Source of the DNA: Xiphophorus maculatus
Taxonomy: Eukaryota; Chordata; Actinopteri; Cyprinodontiformes; Poeciliidae
DNA length: 64,000 bases
Reading direction: 5' to 3'
NCBI RefSeq assembly: GCF_002775205.1
Contig: NC_036443.1
Span: 12,205,698 to 12,269,697 of the forward strand
Part shown: piece after piece, positions 14,801-30,900 of the stretch
How the letters are laid out: each line of letters begins with the position of its first letter
Numbering within the stretch: the first letter of the stretch is position 1
The notes under the pieces: model-generated
Seen by the model: only the letters and a program-made list of their open reading frames with translations
Told to the model about the DNA's origin: nothing
Databases searched by the model: none
Made by a program: the position numbers and the translations under genes

Positions 14801-17800
14801 TCTTTTTAACTTACAGTTATCGTTTCTTGCAAAAGTATTCACTCCCCAAATTCTGCTGCTTACTCCAGCAGACATCAGTGTAATTTATTGGGATTTCTAT
14901 ATGATACATAAACAGAAAGTGATGATGATGTGAAGTTGTGAAAAGTGTGGCAGGCATTTGTGTTCACCGCCTTTTTCTCTCCTACCTTTAAATAAAATTC
15001 AGTGCAGATAATCATTAAGTGTTAGTTGTGCTCTCCAGAAAACTGATCTTTAATCAATAGTGACAGGAAGTAATTTATTATGTGAAGAAAACCATTGAAA
15101 GTCCAGTTTTAAAATCTATGCAGGTTTAAAAAAAATGAAGCAACTCAGTGGGACTAAATATAAAAGTGTGAATACTGTTGCAACACTCTGCATTTCAAGT
15201 TGGGAGTTTTCACATTTTTCTTCTTTAACATTACTTAAAAAGAAGAGAAGTTAAACGTACATTATGTTGCAGCCCCTTGCCAGAAGAGATGATCGAATAT
15301 GCTCGAGCGGACACGCACTATCTCCTCTACATCTACGACTGCATGCGGGCGCAGCTGTTGGAGTCGAACCACGGCCAGCCGGGCCTGTTGCAGTGCGTCT
15401 GGAACAAAAGCAAAGACGTTTCGTTCAAGGTTTGCTTCGTGTCTCGCCTCGGTTTAATCATTCAGATGCTTTCCTGTGATCCAAACTGGTGCATTTGCAT
15501 CGAAGCGATGTGTGTTGAGTATATAATTATTTAATAACTCAGTGGAGGCGTGGGTAACGGCAAGCATTAAGAGAAACAGCACAGATGACTAATTGGTATT
15601 TTCATTAGCATTTTTAAGTGTAAATTACAAACGACTCTTTTATTTTTTTTTGTTCCGTAATGTTCTTCATTACCTCCTGTCATATTTCGCCTCACCGACC
15701 TCCTCTCTCTCTACCGACAGAAATACATGAAGCCGATCTTCACAGAGGAGTCGTATTTAGAGCTGCAGAGGAAGCAGAAAAGGTCTTTTAACACCCAGCA
15801 GCTCACCACATTCAGGCTGCTGTACGCCTGGAGAGACAAGCTGGCCAGGCAGGAAGATGAAAGCACCGGGTAGGCTGTGTGAATTCACTGGACCCGCTGT
15901 TCTAGAAATGTCCCGGATCCATTTTTATATGTGAATCTACTTATTTGAGCCCACTTGCTATGACTTTTTGTTTTGTTTTGTTTTAATGGCCACTTGTTTA
16001 CTTACAGATACGTCCTCCCCACTCATATGATGATCAAAATATCCGAAGAGATGCCCAAGTAAGACCCATCCCATTTATAAAGCATTTTAATGTGTCATGT
16101 ATTTCTCTTTTTTATTAAGAGGAATTTCTTTTGTCATTTAACTCCTCAGAGAGCCGCAGGGCATCATCGCCTGCTGTAACCCCGTCCCGCCGCTGGTGAG
16201 GCAGCAGGTCAACGAGCTCCACTTGTTGGTGCAGCAGGGCAGGGAAATGCCGCTCCTGAAGGTGAGGAGAGATTGACGGCGGCGGTTTGAGCTGCCACTC
16301 ACCGCGCAGCCGGCGAGCCAGCGCCACTTCCACATTTAACTTTGGAATTATTCCACTTTATTCTCACAGGCTGAGGTGGCAGCTCAGAAGAAGAAAGGAC
16401 TCACAACCATCAAAAAGGTTGGCTGAAGACGTTTTGGTAGATAGTAACCGGTTTGGCGTTGGTTGGGTTAATAAATGATTTTCTGTATCCAGGCAGAAGT
16501 CCCGTTGTTTGGTCCACATGATACGTCCAGGGGGTCTGAGAGCAGCCACCCTCAGCTCATTGCTGATGGTAAACTTGAATGTTGCACTTTTTTTAAAAAA
16601 TCATAAGGGACTATTGTTTTCATTTAATAATTTGTCAATTTTCAGAAGTCCCAGTGAAACAAGGAATCCTGTTCTCAGAGGAGGTTTACAAAATGGACGT
16701 TGATGAGCAGAAAATAAGCTCCTTGTTAGCTCCAGCTAAAATCACCTTGTTTAAGGTAACGCCTTACAAAAGTGTTCATACCCGTTAACATTTCTTTTAC
16801 AAATTAAAAAAAAAAAGTGGCATGTGCCTTCTGAACCAGAAATTTGTAGAACTTAACATTTGGGTTTTTTTTGTTAGTTTGTTTTGTTTTATTTGATCAA
16901 AGTGGCTGAAGCAATACTCTGTTAGACATAATCAAGACATTGCTGTCCAGGGAGGTATTATAACCAAATCTAAAAGATTTCAGAGAGTGAATAGTTTTAG
17001 AAGGGAGGTAAGCTTATTCAGCTGCTCTGTTTGTAAACTGCGTTACAGTTTTTATTAGAATTCTTCTTTCTTTCAAAGGAACTGGAAACTCCTGCTGGCC
17101 AAAAATCCCTTTCCGTAGCTCAGATGAAAGCCAGGAGTATCACAGAGTCTTTTGAAAATCCTTTCAGAATGGTAAAATAAAAGAAAACATCAGGCCTCTG
17201 AATTATTTCTGACTTTCATCACACTGTTTTTAATCCTTTGGGTTTTTTTCTTCGAAACCTCAGTATCTGCCCTCCACCGGCGCGCACGTCAACAAAAACG
17301 CCAAGTTTGACCCGTCTTCAAAAATATTCGAGGTAATCCGAGCCCCTCTGCTGTGGCTGCTGTGTTTTCTTTTTTATTGAGTTGTTGTCATAGGTCTGCT
17401 TTGTTACCTGAACAGATCAGCAAGCGATGGAAACTGCAGAGTGCTGAGCAGCAGCAGAAAGAGATGGAGGTCAAGAAGAAATCAAAGGAAGAAGCAAAAC
17501 AAAAAGCAAAGAAACTGTCAGGTAAAACAGGATCTAATTATCTCTAAGGTAACTGCTTTTTTGCTGGATGTTTCTGATTTTTTTTTCTTTTCTACAGAGG
17601 AAAGAACCAAGGCTAAACAGAGCTATCAGGAGTCTCTGCGGAACATCGTCCCTGTTCGCCAGCAAGCAACAGTAAGCCATTCACTCTGCTGTCTTTTCCG
17701 CTTTACCTGGTAAAAGTTTGATGAGAAAGTTGAGTTCCATGTTGCCAGCAAGTCTGGCGCCGCATTTTAAGGAGAGCGCTTTAACAGTCAGTTTAACCCC

Positions 17801-20299
17801 GTGCGGTGGCCTTCATTTCCCCCCCACACACACCTGGCTTTCCAGCAGAAGGAACACTCTGACTGACAAGCAGGTGAACTACATCTGCCAGCCTGCAGCC
17901 GCAGCATACTTGTTACATTTTTTTAAAATATTTGTGTCTGTCACATTACATGCCTGGGGAAGAGTAAGCGCACAGTGTGGGATTTGCAGCGCCGAAGACA
18001 TTTATTTCTTTCTTTCCCTCATTGTGCATTTCTTCCCTACTGAGGAGAAATGGGAGCTTCTTCCTCCTCTGAAGCCGCCCTGCTGTTAGATCGCTCTCTC
18101 TCTGAGGGTATTACATGATACCTGCTGAGTTACTCATAAACAAGCTTTCCTTCATGTTCTGTTTTATCTGCACTCTTCACTCCGTATAAAAGGTGAGCTT
18201 GAATAAAAGGAGGTCACGCCCTTTGATTTCCGCATGTCTTCCTGCCAGCTTTACTGTTTCTCTCCTGCAGGAGGAAAAGCATGCATGTGGGATAAGTGCC
18301 AAAGTTATTCAGTCTGTAACGATGAGAGAGAGAAAGTATCCCTGTATGCCGGCTTGTTAGCGCTGTCTGGTGGCATGGATCATAGTCAGAGATATTGGCA
18401 GAAACTCTGCAAAAAGTAGCAGTCGTCCACCTGCCAACTGCAGAGAAATATTGGCTGTGATGTTAGCAAATTGTCACTTTCAGATGGCCCCTTGGCAGCA
18501 AAGATTTCTTTTTTTTTTTTTGTCTAATTAGGATTTTATTTCAAAAGAGTTTTTACTTTTTTCTGAATAGCATTGCATTAACATTGACAGGTTATAATCG
18601 GGGTTTATCACCATTATTTGTTCTGTCTTCAAACAGAATTAAAAAGCACGAAGCAGTCATCCATATAAACGCATATCCAGCAACGAAGATCTGATACAAC
18701 AACTTTACGACTACATAAAGATAGTAACTTTTCAAATATAAAAAGAAATTTGTTAAAATCTAGTCAATTTTGTGTTTAAAAAAATTAATGTATCAGTGGA
18801 GTTAAATCTGTAACGTTGGGTTTTTTGTTTTCTATTTAAGTAGTTGGATTAATAGAAAGTGGAAGATAAAGATTTGCCATTTATGTAAGGCTCTGATGTT
18901 AGCCTTTTGTTTGCTATTTGATGACCCAAACATCCTTTTTGAGTTTGTTTTTTTGGGGGGGTTTTTAACCTCAACTAGATCTGATAGTCCTTTGTTTAGG
19001 TTGACAATCTGAGCCCCTGTGCTGTGGGTTCAGCAAAAAATGTCCTGAATTAATTCTATATTGATTACAAATTCTTTAAATGTTTCAGAAATATCCAGAC
19101 TGTGCTTTGTTCTGTTTGTGAACATGGAAAAAAAATGTTGATTCAATTCACAAATATATATTAATAGAATCTTGTCTGGTAAGCCCAATATCACATACAT
19201 GGTCTCATGAGTCAACTGTACATTTCTAGTTGCTATGTGCAATTAGAAGTACTGTATATGACTATAAAGATATCTTTTAAAAATTAGCTCTGTCTTTTTT
19301 TGGATCATGTGTATTATTTTTTTCAGAAATACCTCCTGTTTTTGGCCCTAAAATAATAATAATAAAAACATTTTTCACAATTGAGTATTTTAGATTTGAA
19401 GAACCTAAAACTGTGGACTGAAGTTGTTACGTGTCTAATTTTTAAACTTCTTTGGAAAATGTTTCTTTTTTTCATAATCCCTTGTTTGTTAAAAAAATCA
19501 TCTGGCAAAATGATAATTGAAAATTTGAAAAATATCTGTTTACATGTCCAACGAAGTAACAGACTTGCAATATTTATCATTTAACTCAAGCGATTGTTAA
19601 CATAGACAACGTTGATGTTTTTTTTGGAAAACAAACTAAGTTCTTTTACTTTAATTTGTTTCTGACCAATGTTTTTTCAGGATTCAAAAGATGGTGGAAG
19701 GAAAAAAGCGAGGGGTGGCAGCGAGGTTGGAGAGATGACTCCCAAACCGAGTAAGAAGCTGATGAAATCAGCAGAGAAATCCCAGAAGACCGAACCTCCT
19801 TCTGAAGAAACCTTCAAACCCTTTGACTATGCTCAGTCAGATCTTAAAGTTTTTGATGGTAGGCTTATTTGATCATGTCTTTTTATTCCTTTGAAAATAC
19901 CACATCCTAATTTTAATCCAAATTCCGGTGATGCTCAGTGTGAACAGACAGTTTCCTGCTCTGCTTCACAGGCTCCAAAGCTAAGGACAACATGCAGTTT
20001 GATCCAAATCGACAAGCCCAGGAATTTAGGAAAAAGGTGCGTTTGTGGTTTATTTACAAAACTATATATTTTCTTTATGCCTAATGAATTTAACTCTTTT
20101 GCCAGCAGAAACGTCCTCAAGGACAAAAAAACAACTTCTCTTCAGGAAACAGAAGCATGTCGTACATGAAGGGCAAGTCAGACAGGTAAACATTGAGAAC
20201 AGTAAAGTTTCTTCGTTTCTGCATTTTCAGACATCTCCCATGCTAAATATTCTGTTTAATACCTGCAGAGGGTTCCGACATGCCTGGCCCAAGAGATAG
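8826..20299 (+). CDS. exosc10: Exosome component 10 (Rrp6 exonuclease), 25 coding exons
   Basis: Nuclear-exosome 3'-5' exoribonuclease that trims rRNA and snoRNA precursors and degrades aberrant nuclear RNA. Exons: 8826-8948, 10946-11082, 11384-11507, 11594-11698, 11949-12108, 12189-12297, 12377-12452, 13221-13331, 13498-13641, 14533-14723, 15273-15429, 15721-15869, 16008-16058, 16150-16261, 16370-16417, 16493-16568, 16646-16755, 17079-17171, 17264-17332, 17416-17521, 17598-17671, 19681-19858, 19972-20036, 20106-20185, 20269-20299. All splice sites are GT-AG and all phases join, giving 892 aa (human 885). Domains: PMC2NT-like N-terminal region (about 55-130); DEDD-Y exonuclease with D313, E315, D371, Y436 and D440 all present, at the numbers I recall for the human enzyme; HRDC region (about 500-585); basic, Lys-rich C-terminal tail. 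Two ATG codons are adjacent at 8826 and 8829, and the first is used here. The end GFRHAWPKR resembles the human GFRYNWPQR. Confidence 0.96.
9165..10178. mobile_element. hAT-type non-autonomous element with 8-bp target duplication
   Basis: A 1,014-bp element lies in exosc10 intron 1. It starts CAGTGTTGTATAGTAACAAA and ends TACTTTATACAACACTG, so the ends are inverted repeats (CAGTGTTGTATA). It is flanked by a perfect 8-bp duplication, GTTAAATA, at 9157-9164 and 10179-10186, which is the hAT signature. The terminal 200 bases on each side carry many TACTTAAGTA-like sub-repeats. No transposase frame is seen, so it must have moved in trans. The middle (about 9395-9745) differs in composition and contains a hairpin and a segment ending GTCTGGTCACCCTA that resembles the terminus of another fish repeat. 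Confidence 0.9.
9407..9444. repeat. 13-bp perfect hairpin inside the hAT element
   Basis: GCAAGCAGGCTAC (9407-9419) is followed by a 12-base spacer and its exact reverse complement (9432-9444). It lies in the middle of the hAT element and is probably part of its internal or nested sequence. Confidence 0.8.
14827..15183. mobile_element. Tc1/mariner-type MITE in exosc10 intron 10
   Basis: The 16-base left end TTGCAAAAGTATTCAC (14827-14842) and the inverted right end GTGAATACTGTTGCAA (15168-15183) match at 15 of 16 positions. The motif CAAAAGTATTCACTCCC is a familiar terminus of fish Tc1-like transposons. The 357-bp element has no coding capacity, so it is a deletion derivative. It lies between coding exons 10 and 11 and does not touch the splice sites. 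Confidence 0.7.
16774..16985 (+). mobile_element. Probable Tc1-type terminal fragment in exosc10 intron 17
   Basis: The stretch CAAAAGTGTTCATACCCGTT resembles the outer end of teleost Tc1-like elements. No matching second end or target duplication was found, and the boundaries are approximate. Confidence 0.4.
17672..19680. other. exosc10: exosc10 intron 21, 2.0 kb, nothing further seen
   Basis: This is the second-longest intron of the gene, after intron 1 with its hAT insertion. It holds AT-rich unique sequence with several T-runs. The open frames near 17718 and 18234 show no recognisable protein or conserved splice phase and are taken as chance. No RNA gene was recognised. Confidence 0.6.
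20103..20108 (+). promoter_or_regulatory. exosc10: Tandem NAGNAG splice acceptor of exosc10 exon 24
   Basis: The acceptor reads CAGCAG, so splicing after the first or second AG gives proteins that differ by one Gln (codon 20106-20108) and keep the frame. The tract lies in the basic C-terminal tail, where a one-residue change is tolerable. Confidence 0.7.
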
Positions 20300-20468
20300 A
20301 CTCTGCATTTTTCCTCATCTTTTTAAATCACCTGGATTACATGCATTTTTCCTTTTTTTTCCCTGACCTCAAGGGAAACCCAGTTGTTCAGAACTGATGA
20401 ATTTTTGAACGTGTTTTTCCTCCACCTCTGATACTGCCCTGTAAATATGTGGAAGCACATAACTCTTT

Positions 20469-20474
20469 ATTAAA
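20469..20474 (+). terminator. exosc10: Poly(A) signal ATTAAA of exosc10
   Basis: ATTAAA lies 170 bases after the exosc10 stop codon, followed by a GT/T-rich stretch (GTTGGTTTTAAAAG) of the kind found downstream of cleavage sites. No AATAAA occurs nearer. Confidence 0.6.
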
Positions 20475-21973
20475 GTTGGTTTTAAAAGAAAACAGTCTGT
20501 GTTTTGAAGCTGCGTGTGAAATTGAATGTTGATTGGTCATTTAAGATTTCAAAAGCCTGGATGTGAAATATGTATGGCTTATTCCTGTGGAAGTGAGGGG
20601 GAAATATTAAAGATGTCACATTTTCAATGCCTGAATAGTTTTATGATTGGAATTATTTTATTTTAAACATTTTTTTTGACATTGTTGTCTAAATTTTTAA
20701 ACTTTACCATCCTCACTGTGGTTCGGAGGCGATGACCCATGACTGTTTTTGTACTTTTAAAATGGCAAAGTCTTATCAGAAGACTTTTAAGTTTTAAAAG
20801 AAATTATATTGTAATGCTTAATAGTTTTTTTTTTCATATGTATAGCATTCCAGCTAATTATTTTAATGTTGATTTAGACTTTTTCCCCCATGCAAAAGTT
20901 GGAACCTTTGATAAAGAAGCCAGAAATTGAGCTTCAGACTGCAGGGTTTACTGGGTGATCCAGAAATTACATTGTGTGTTTCTATAAGTCGCTGGCCAGT
21001 TCTGGGTTCAACTAAACTGGAGATCAGGGAGAGGTATTTTTGGTGATATGTGGGGTTTTTTTCTCTCTCTCTCTCTTAGTTTATCTTGCTAATGTAAGCT
21101 CAGTTTTGTGTGTGAGATGTGGACTGTGGCTGAGCACATTGAGAATCTTATTTAATTATCTTGATAGCCATGTCCACAGAAGAGAGGTGGGACACAATAA
21201 GATAAACCATATTTTTCGCTTCACAAATGGATCATATCTGGGAAGTCTGAAACAGCTGACTCAAAAAGCAATTCAAATGTAGGGATTTTTAAAGTGACGT
21301 GTTGGACAGGGATTCTGGTGAGGGTCTATTTCGCCTGTTGCTTGTTGCTGGCTGGACGTTATCTGCACCTCCATTACACTAAACAAATTTTGTAATGGGA
21401 AAAAAGGTAATTATCAGATAAAAATAGTTGTTGCATAAAGCATTCCTCTGATATGTCTGAGAATTAGTTTTTTATTGGATTGTGTGATCTGAATTATTGT
21501 TTTTATTCTGTTTTGTATTTTAAACCTTGTGTGACATTATTTGTTCTTGTATATGTCCAACTAGAGACAGACATCATATATTGGCTATACATGTTACAAT
21601 GCTCTTACAAAAATTAACCATTGACTGAAATGGACATTTCAGTATCGAAACACTACATAATTTTGTAGTAACAGTAAATTACAGCGCATATTAAACACAA
21701 TGTTTGGTATTTCTCTATGTTTTTTTTATATTAGAAGTTTTTAAAACTGTCTATGCACGCATACTAACTGAATATAATCTGTTTATATAAAATAGTAGCT
21801 AAAATGTTAATGTAAAAGAACTATCTGTTACTATCTTTGGCTGAGCCGAGCCAAATTAATCGGATCACAGAATACGGTCGGAAGTCCCGTCACTAACGTG
21901 GGGCTCCTCACAGCAGACAGGGCGGCGACCACGGTGCCACGTCAAACAAACTACACACTACCCGCCTTTTACT

Positions 21974-22019
21974 ATTGGTTCTCATAATTCCATGTGTTAC
22001 GTCAAAGCTATCTCATTGG
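21974..22019 (+). promoter_or_regulatory. srm: Two inverted CCAAT boxes upstream of srm
   Basis: ATTGG occurs at 21974-21978 and 22015-22019, 41 bases apart and about 120-160 bases before the srm start codon. Paired NF-Y sites in a TATA-less promoter fit a housekeeping enzyme. The upstream sequence (about 21840-21960) is also richer in GC and CpG than its surroundings. Confidence 0.5.
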
Positions 22020-22136
22020 TCAAAATGCAAAGCAGCATGTTAAGATGTCGGGAAACGGCTTTGTAGTCGTAAATTGCTCACGTTGCTGCTCTTCGACTCG
22101 CGTTAGTGTTCCTACCTGTGGCTGTGGGCAGCTGTC

Positions 22137-25631
<3,495 letters not shown>

Positions 25632-26271
25632 CCTGGAACAGAAGACATGCTTCTCCTCTGCTTGACCCTCAGAACACATGGAAGAAAAAAAATCCCCTCA
25701 TTCCATGACTTTGCCACCTCTTCATCATAGGTCACTGTCACCCAAGAGAAAAATCACTTGGTGGGAACCCACTGGATCACTACCCCATCAGTGTTCTTCT
25801 CCTTCAGTCTTACGAACATGTGCTGTTTTTTTTTTCTTTCTTTCTTTTTAAACTCCAGTTAATGTCCGATAATTTTTGTAGAGCTGTTTAATGGACTGGA
25901 CTGACTGGAAGACCATTGTGATGTAATCCTGACCTCATTCTCCAACCATGTACTGTCAGACTCTGGATGTTACAGACCATGTAGATATGTAATCTGTGTA
26001 CGTCGGATGCACATCGGTTATTTTGTTTTTTACGTTTGTTCATTGAATAATATGCAGCATCCATATATCACGACTGGGCGTCCAGGCCTCTCATCATTCA
26101 GTAACACAACAGACCTATAGTGCCTGATATTAGCACTGTGCTATGGAAAAAAAAAACATTCTGTAGAGTCCTACGCTCAAGTTCTCGGGCCAGTGTTTGA
26201 CTAATTTTAGAGTATCACCAACTTGAGAAAAATGACGATTAGCTGATGTGTAGCTTTGAACATCAGGTATA

Positions 26272-26588
26272 AATAAAGCTTTCTATTATGATATTAGAAT
26301 GTCAGAAAATAAAAAAAAGACCTAAGAATCTAACTGCGGTCCGAAATGCAAGAAGTGGACACCCTTTAAGATTAAATTCATTATTCAATTTTGGCTTGCA
26401 GAATTAGGGATTTACCTTCTGATAGGATGGCTGCTTTTGTAGTGAATCTGTTCTCCTACTGCAAGATGCTGATGACCTCTCTCCATGTGGAAATCTTGTA
26501 ACTGTTGAGTCAACATGATCTGTGTTGAGCCGTGGAGTTGTACATGAGTAATGAATTTGTTTTTATAAGAGTTATGAACTGTAATAAA
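26272..26588 (+). terminator. srm: Candidate poly(A) signals of srm
   Basis: AATAAA occurs at 26272-26277 and again at 26583-26588, about 640 and 950 bases after the stop codon. The intervening DNA has no other gene, so srm probably has a long 3' UTR with two possible ends. Which one is used cannot be read from the sequence. Confidence 0.5.
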
Positions 26589-26687
26589 TTAGTAACACAA
26601 ACTGAAGTTTGAAGGTTTTGTTTCCTAAGGATTTTTTTTTTCCATGAAAAAGAAAATTATAGCAACAAGGCCGAGTCCTGTCTACTT

Positions 26688-27116
26688 ACAGGTGTATCTC
26701 AAAAAGTAATATAATTGAGAAGTCAGTTCATAAAGGGAAACTTAGATTCATGACAGAGTTGCTGTGTATTAGTATATTATTGTAAGAAAACTGCCCAATT
26801 CTTTGATTTCTTGAATCATAAATTATGTCGAAAGCACCGAATTGGTGTTAAAGTCTGCTTTCAGATGAAAGGGAACTTAACATTTCTTTTGAAAATCAAA
26901 CTCTCCTGACTTTCTGGTGATCCTTTTCATCACCATCTAGAATGAAGAAACTATGGTAACTAGAGATAGGGTGCTTAATTTCATTTTGGCGTTATTAAAT
27001 AATTTTTGAATTGTATTGTTTGCAAGACTTCCACATATTATACAAGTTTCTCTTATAGAAGTTAGTCAAATAAATTAACCTGAAAATAATATTCTCCTTT
27101 ATCAAGGTGCAGGTGT
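26688..27116. mobile_element. Tc1-type deletion derivative downstream of srm
   Basis: It begins ACAGGTGTATCTCAAAAAGT and ends with an imperfect inverted copy (ATTCTCC..ATCAAGGTGCAGGTGT). Internal words such as TTATACAAGTTTC and CAGATGAAAG match a fish Tc1-like family. At about 0.43 kb it keeps the ends and little of the transposase. The same family recurs at 51603-51895 and 63760-63910. Confidence 0.6.
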
Positions 27117-27643
27117 GTTGTTGCTCTATATTGCTACTAACGTCTAAACATGCACTGAATATTCAGCTGCCAGAAGGTGGCGTTCTTGAATCTGTTCTGG
27201 ATAAATCGGCTGCAGCTCCTGTTGTTTTTAGGGGGGAGAAAAAAATAAATACAATTTTATATACAGCACCTTTAGGTTCCCGTCCTGATGTGATTTGATT
27301 TCATTTGAAAAGGCCCTGGGCAACATTAAATTGCTCTTTCTTTGTTTTTGTGGTGTCAGGTGTGAATATAACACAATTGCTGCTCAGTTACATCAACCTC
27401 AGTGACTGCTGTGTAAGACACCAGCCTTCATTAGTTTTTCTATTAAAATGTGACCGAGCTGAAACAAGAAATTATTTCTGTGGTTGCTCATGAGAGTGCT
27501 TCTCAGATGCGGTTGCTTGTGTGGTCATTCTCCACACAGCTCTCTCCCAACACAACTTCTGAACTAGTTCTTTATTTGATGTTTTTTTAAAAAAAAAAAT
27601 AATAATAATAATATGTTGAAAAGAAAAAGTTGGATCACTCCAA

Positions 27644-27963
27644 TAGTCCTGGGTTAGATTGCCCGCCCGAGGTCTTTCTGCATGGAGTTTGCATGTTCTC
27701 CCTGTGCATGCGTGGGTTCTCTCCGGGCACTCTGGCTTCCTCCCACAGTCCAAAAACATGACAGTCAGGTTAATTGGTCTCTCTAAATTCTCCCTAGGTG
27801 TGAGTGGGGGTGTGCATAGTTGTGTGTCCTGTCTGTTTCTATGTTGCCCTGCGACAGACTGGCGACCTGTCCAGGGTGAACCCTGCCTCTCGCCCGGAAC
27901 GTTAGCTGGAGATAGACACCAGCACCTCCAGACCCCTCTAAGTTTGTACAGAAAATGGATGGA
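27644..27963 (+). mobile_element. RTE-type LINE 3' fragment with 13-bp target duplication
   Basis: This is the familiar teleost sequence with GCATGGAGTTTGCATGTTCT, TCCCACAGTCCAAAAACATG, GACTGGCGACCTGTCCAGGG and a terminal (ATGG)n tail. I assign it to an Expander/Rex3-like RTE element; the exact family name is from memory. The copy is severely 5'-truncated (about 320 bp) and flanked by TGGATCACTCCAA at 27631-27643 and 27964-27976, a clean target-site duplication. Because the duplication overlaps the tail repeat, its left limit is uncertain by up to four bases. Confidence 0.85.
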
Positions 27964-27976
27964 TGGATCACTCCAA

Positions 27977-30900
27977 CATTTGTTTTTTGTAACTATTCCC
28001 AGTGCATCTTGATGGAAGCTTGTGGATTCACCTGGATTAGAAAACAAGGATGAATTCTGCAACACTCCTCTACAGATGGTTGTTGAGTAGATCTGTTCAT
28101 GTCGCAAAAAAATAAGAGGTATCAATCCCATTTATGCTATCTGGGAATACCGATATCCGTCATCTTACTGACTTCTTCTTACTGTTTGAAGACTCTTCTG
28201 AGCTTAACCCGACATTTCCTAAAGGCAGTGAGCCGTTGTGGCTTCTTCAAACACACTGAATTGTCAATACTGTAACCGTTTCAATAAGTCAGCTAATCTT
28301 CGGTCAAGTGCTCTGGGCTGGGTTCAGATCAGAAGAAAATACCCCCTAAAAACTGTTGTGAAAGCATGACCAGCCCATCTGAACATTTCAAACAGGGAGT
28401 CCATGTTCCTTGCCAGGGGCAGTCTGGCAAATCCTGCAAACTTACTTTATTTTTTTTATAAGTCTTTCAGATACCAGCTTCAAAATTACGTAGTGTGTTG
28501 GCTTAATCTGCTGTTCTTGTTAGTTTACTGCATCACAGTATATAACAAAACATATTTTGAAGTTAGATACTTGAAGGTATATGGCTCAGGAGGATAATAA
28601 TGGCATTATTACTAATGTCAAGAGATTTGAAGATTCAATAGCTGAGAAAAAGACTTTTAGACACTTGTGAGCAAATAGGCAATATTTACCATCGTGTAGA
28701 ACTCAATATTATATGTTAAAGTTCAGGTCAAGATTTTAAGTAAATTTACTTATTTCACTGGAAGAAAACACGTTTTGAAGACTTTAGTGAGATGGGTTAG
28801 TGGTTCTCAGTAATCCCCATCACTAAACTCTTAATATGAACAAATGCCACTTTGTTGTCAATACATTTTAAAATTGCACCAAAAAAAGTCCCACTGTTTC
28901 TGTTCATGATTTGTCACGAAAAAAAGGTGGATCTTTCCTCTTTATTTAATTAAAAATATCCATGTCAAAAAATAAATAAAAAGGAAAATGGCATCCTGAA
29001 TTCAGATTTCTGAGAGGGAAAGAGCACAGCTTCTAAATCAGCTCTGTTTTAAACTCTTATTTATTTAACCTAAAAGCTAGATTTCTCCTGGTTTTACAGG
29101 AAATGGTTAGTTTAGGCAAATTTGGGTCCCAGTTTATGACCCAGTTTGTTGAGCTGAAGAAGAAAATGAGCGTCATCTATCTTCAAAAAACCCCACTATC
29201 TTTAAATATACAATAGCCTGATCAGATTTCACTGACTTTGTCTTCCTCAGGGCGAAATAAGACATGGTAAGATCTAAAAGGGTGCTGTCTTATAACTTCA
29301 ACATCAGTGGGTTATGACTTTAATGATTAGATCACAAATTTGCTCAGTTAAAAAAACATTGGTCTTGTTTCTGCTAGCTATCAAATGATTTTCTCAGCTT
29401 TCCTCGGCAGTCACATTTTGGCCAGAAAAGCTGTCAATAATTCAATATAGACATACTGTAGTATTTGATACTGTGATATCTATTAGGTGGGATTATTGTC
29501 AGCCACGTCCTATTTTGAATAAAAGATGCAGTCTACTAGTCTGTGTTGTATCCTGCTTGTCACCCATTTTCTCTCAGAGCAACCCTGTGAAGAAGAAGCA
29601 GGTAGGTTACAGAAAATGAAAAATGCATCACTCACTTTAAGCCAAACACTTTGTGTTTAGTTGTTAAAGTTGTAGATTACTCTTTTCAACCCAGTTTAGT
29701 AGTCCCAGTGTGAACGTTACTCATTAAAATAATTTTTGTGGCATTAGGAACCAATATGCTCGGACTACTCCATTGTGAAAAGGTCGAGGGATATGAACTA
29801 TTTTGCAATGTTTCTGAATATTGTTCCAATAACATCTGAATGCTTTTTAATGGAGACATCTTTATTACTTTCTATTGCTATTAAAGTTAGCACAAAACCC
29901 AGGGATAAGCTTTGTGTGCTCCAGATCGAAATGTGTGTTTGGTAGCAATGCATCTTGGCAATAAATCTCAAAGAATCGTTGGGAAGCCTGTTTACAAATG
30001 GTAACACATTTGTCATGAATATTTATTTGCCATATCGTCTTTTCCGTTGTCTAACAGCTTTAAGCGGAGGAAGTGTAATGATGTGGGTCAACATCTCCTT
30101 TCCCAGAAAACAAGTAATTTAGGTAATTCAAAGCAGGAATATATTAAGATGAGCCTGCAACCAGTAGCAATCCCATCCATATCTCAGTACAAGTTCTAAC
30201 TTAAGGGGAAACAGAAAGCTGAAAGTAATCACTACAACCTGTTCTCAATTTACTGTCTTTTACTTCAGTTTCAGCTTGGGCAGGTAATTGGTGGGGCTTA
30301 CTAGCGCTACAGCTCAATTTTCTTCATATAAACATTGATAATCACAATCATGCACCACCAACTGGGAGAACCACCAAAAGTAACCCAGTGCAACCAGACA
30401 TTCTTGTGTCATATAGAAGCTTGGCTTTAGAGGTAAGTGTTTGGCCTTTACTTATTAGTGCTGTAACATGCTCCCGGTAAATGCCGTAGACTCTCCCTGT
30501 CATGATCTTTGGATCTGATTTAGCCTTTTTCTTTATTTTGGGATTTATTATTCCTTGCGTACATATCCAATTTATTCTACGGTTGTTTATTATTGTCATT
30601 TGGGTCTTGCCTTATATGTTAATTTCTTCGTGTTGAGTTTCTTACTTAAGTTTGTGTTTTAGTAGTCTGTGCATTTTGGCTTAAATTCCATGTTATGCTG
30701 TTTAGTCTTTGGTTTATATATCCTTTTTATCTAGTTCAGTTCTCTGTTTTTTCTGTGCTAATCACAGCAGTTTCTTCTTAGTGTCTTATCTCACTGGTCT
30801 CCCCAGCTGTCTCTCATTTGCTAATTAACTCACCTGGCAGCGTCCCAGTAATCAAGCCCCACAGTCCAGCATCCAGTCATGGGGTTCAACAAATAGCTAC

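Noticed and set aside
17718-18089. 123-codon frame in exosc10 intron 21
   Set aside because: It has no homology, and AT-rich and simple sequence explain its length; the neighbouring exons join in phase without it.
22045-22136. Upstream ATG before srm
   Set aside because: It is out of frame with the conserved protein by two bases; at most it is a short upstream frame.
27472-28131. 219-codon minus-strand frame as a gene
   Set aside because: Most of it runs antisense through the LINE tail; no known protein is resembled.
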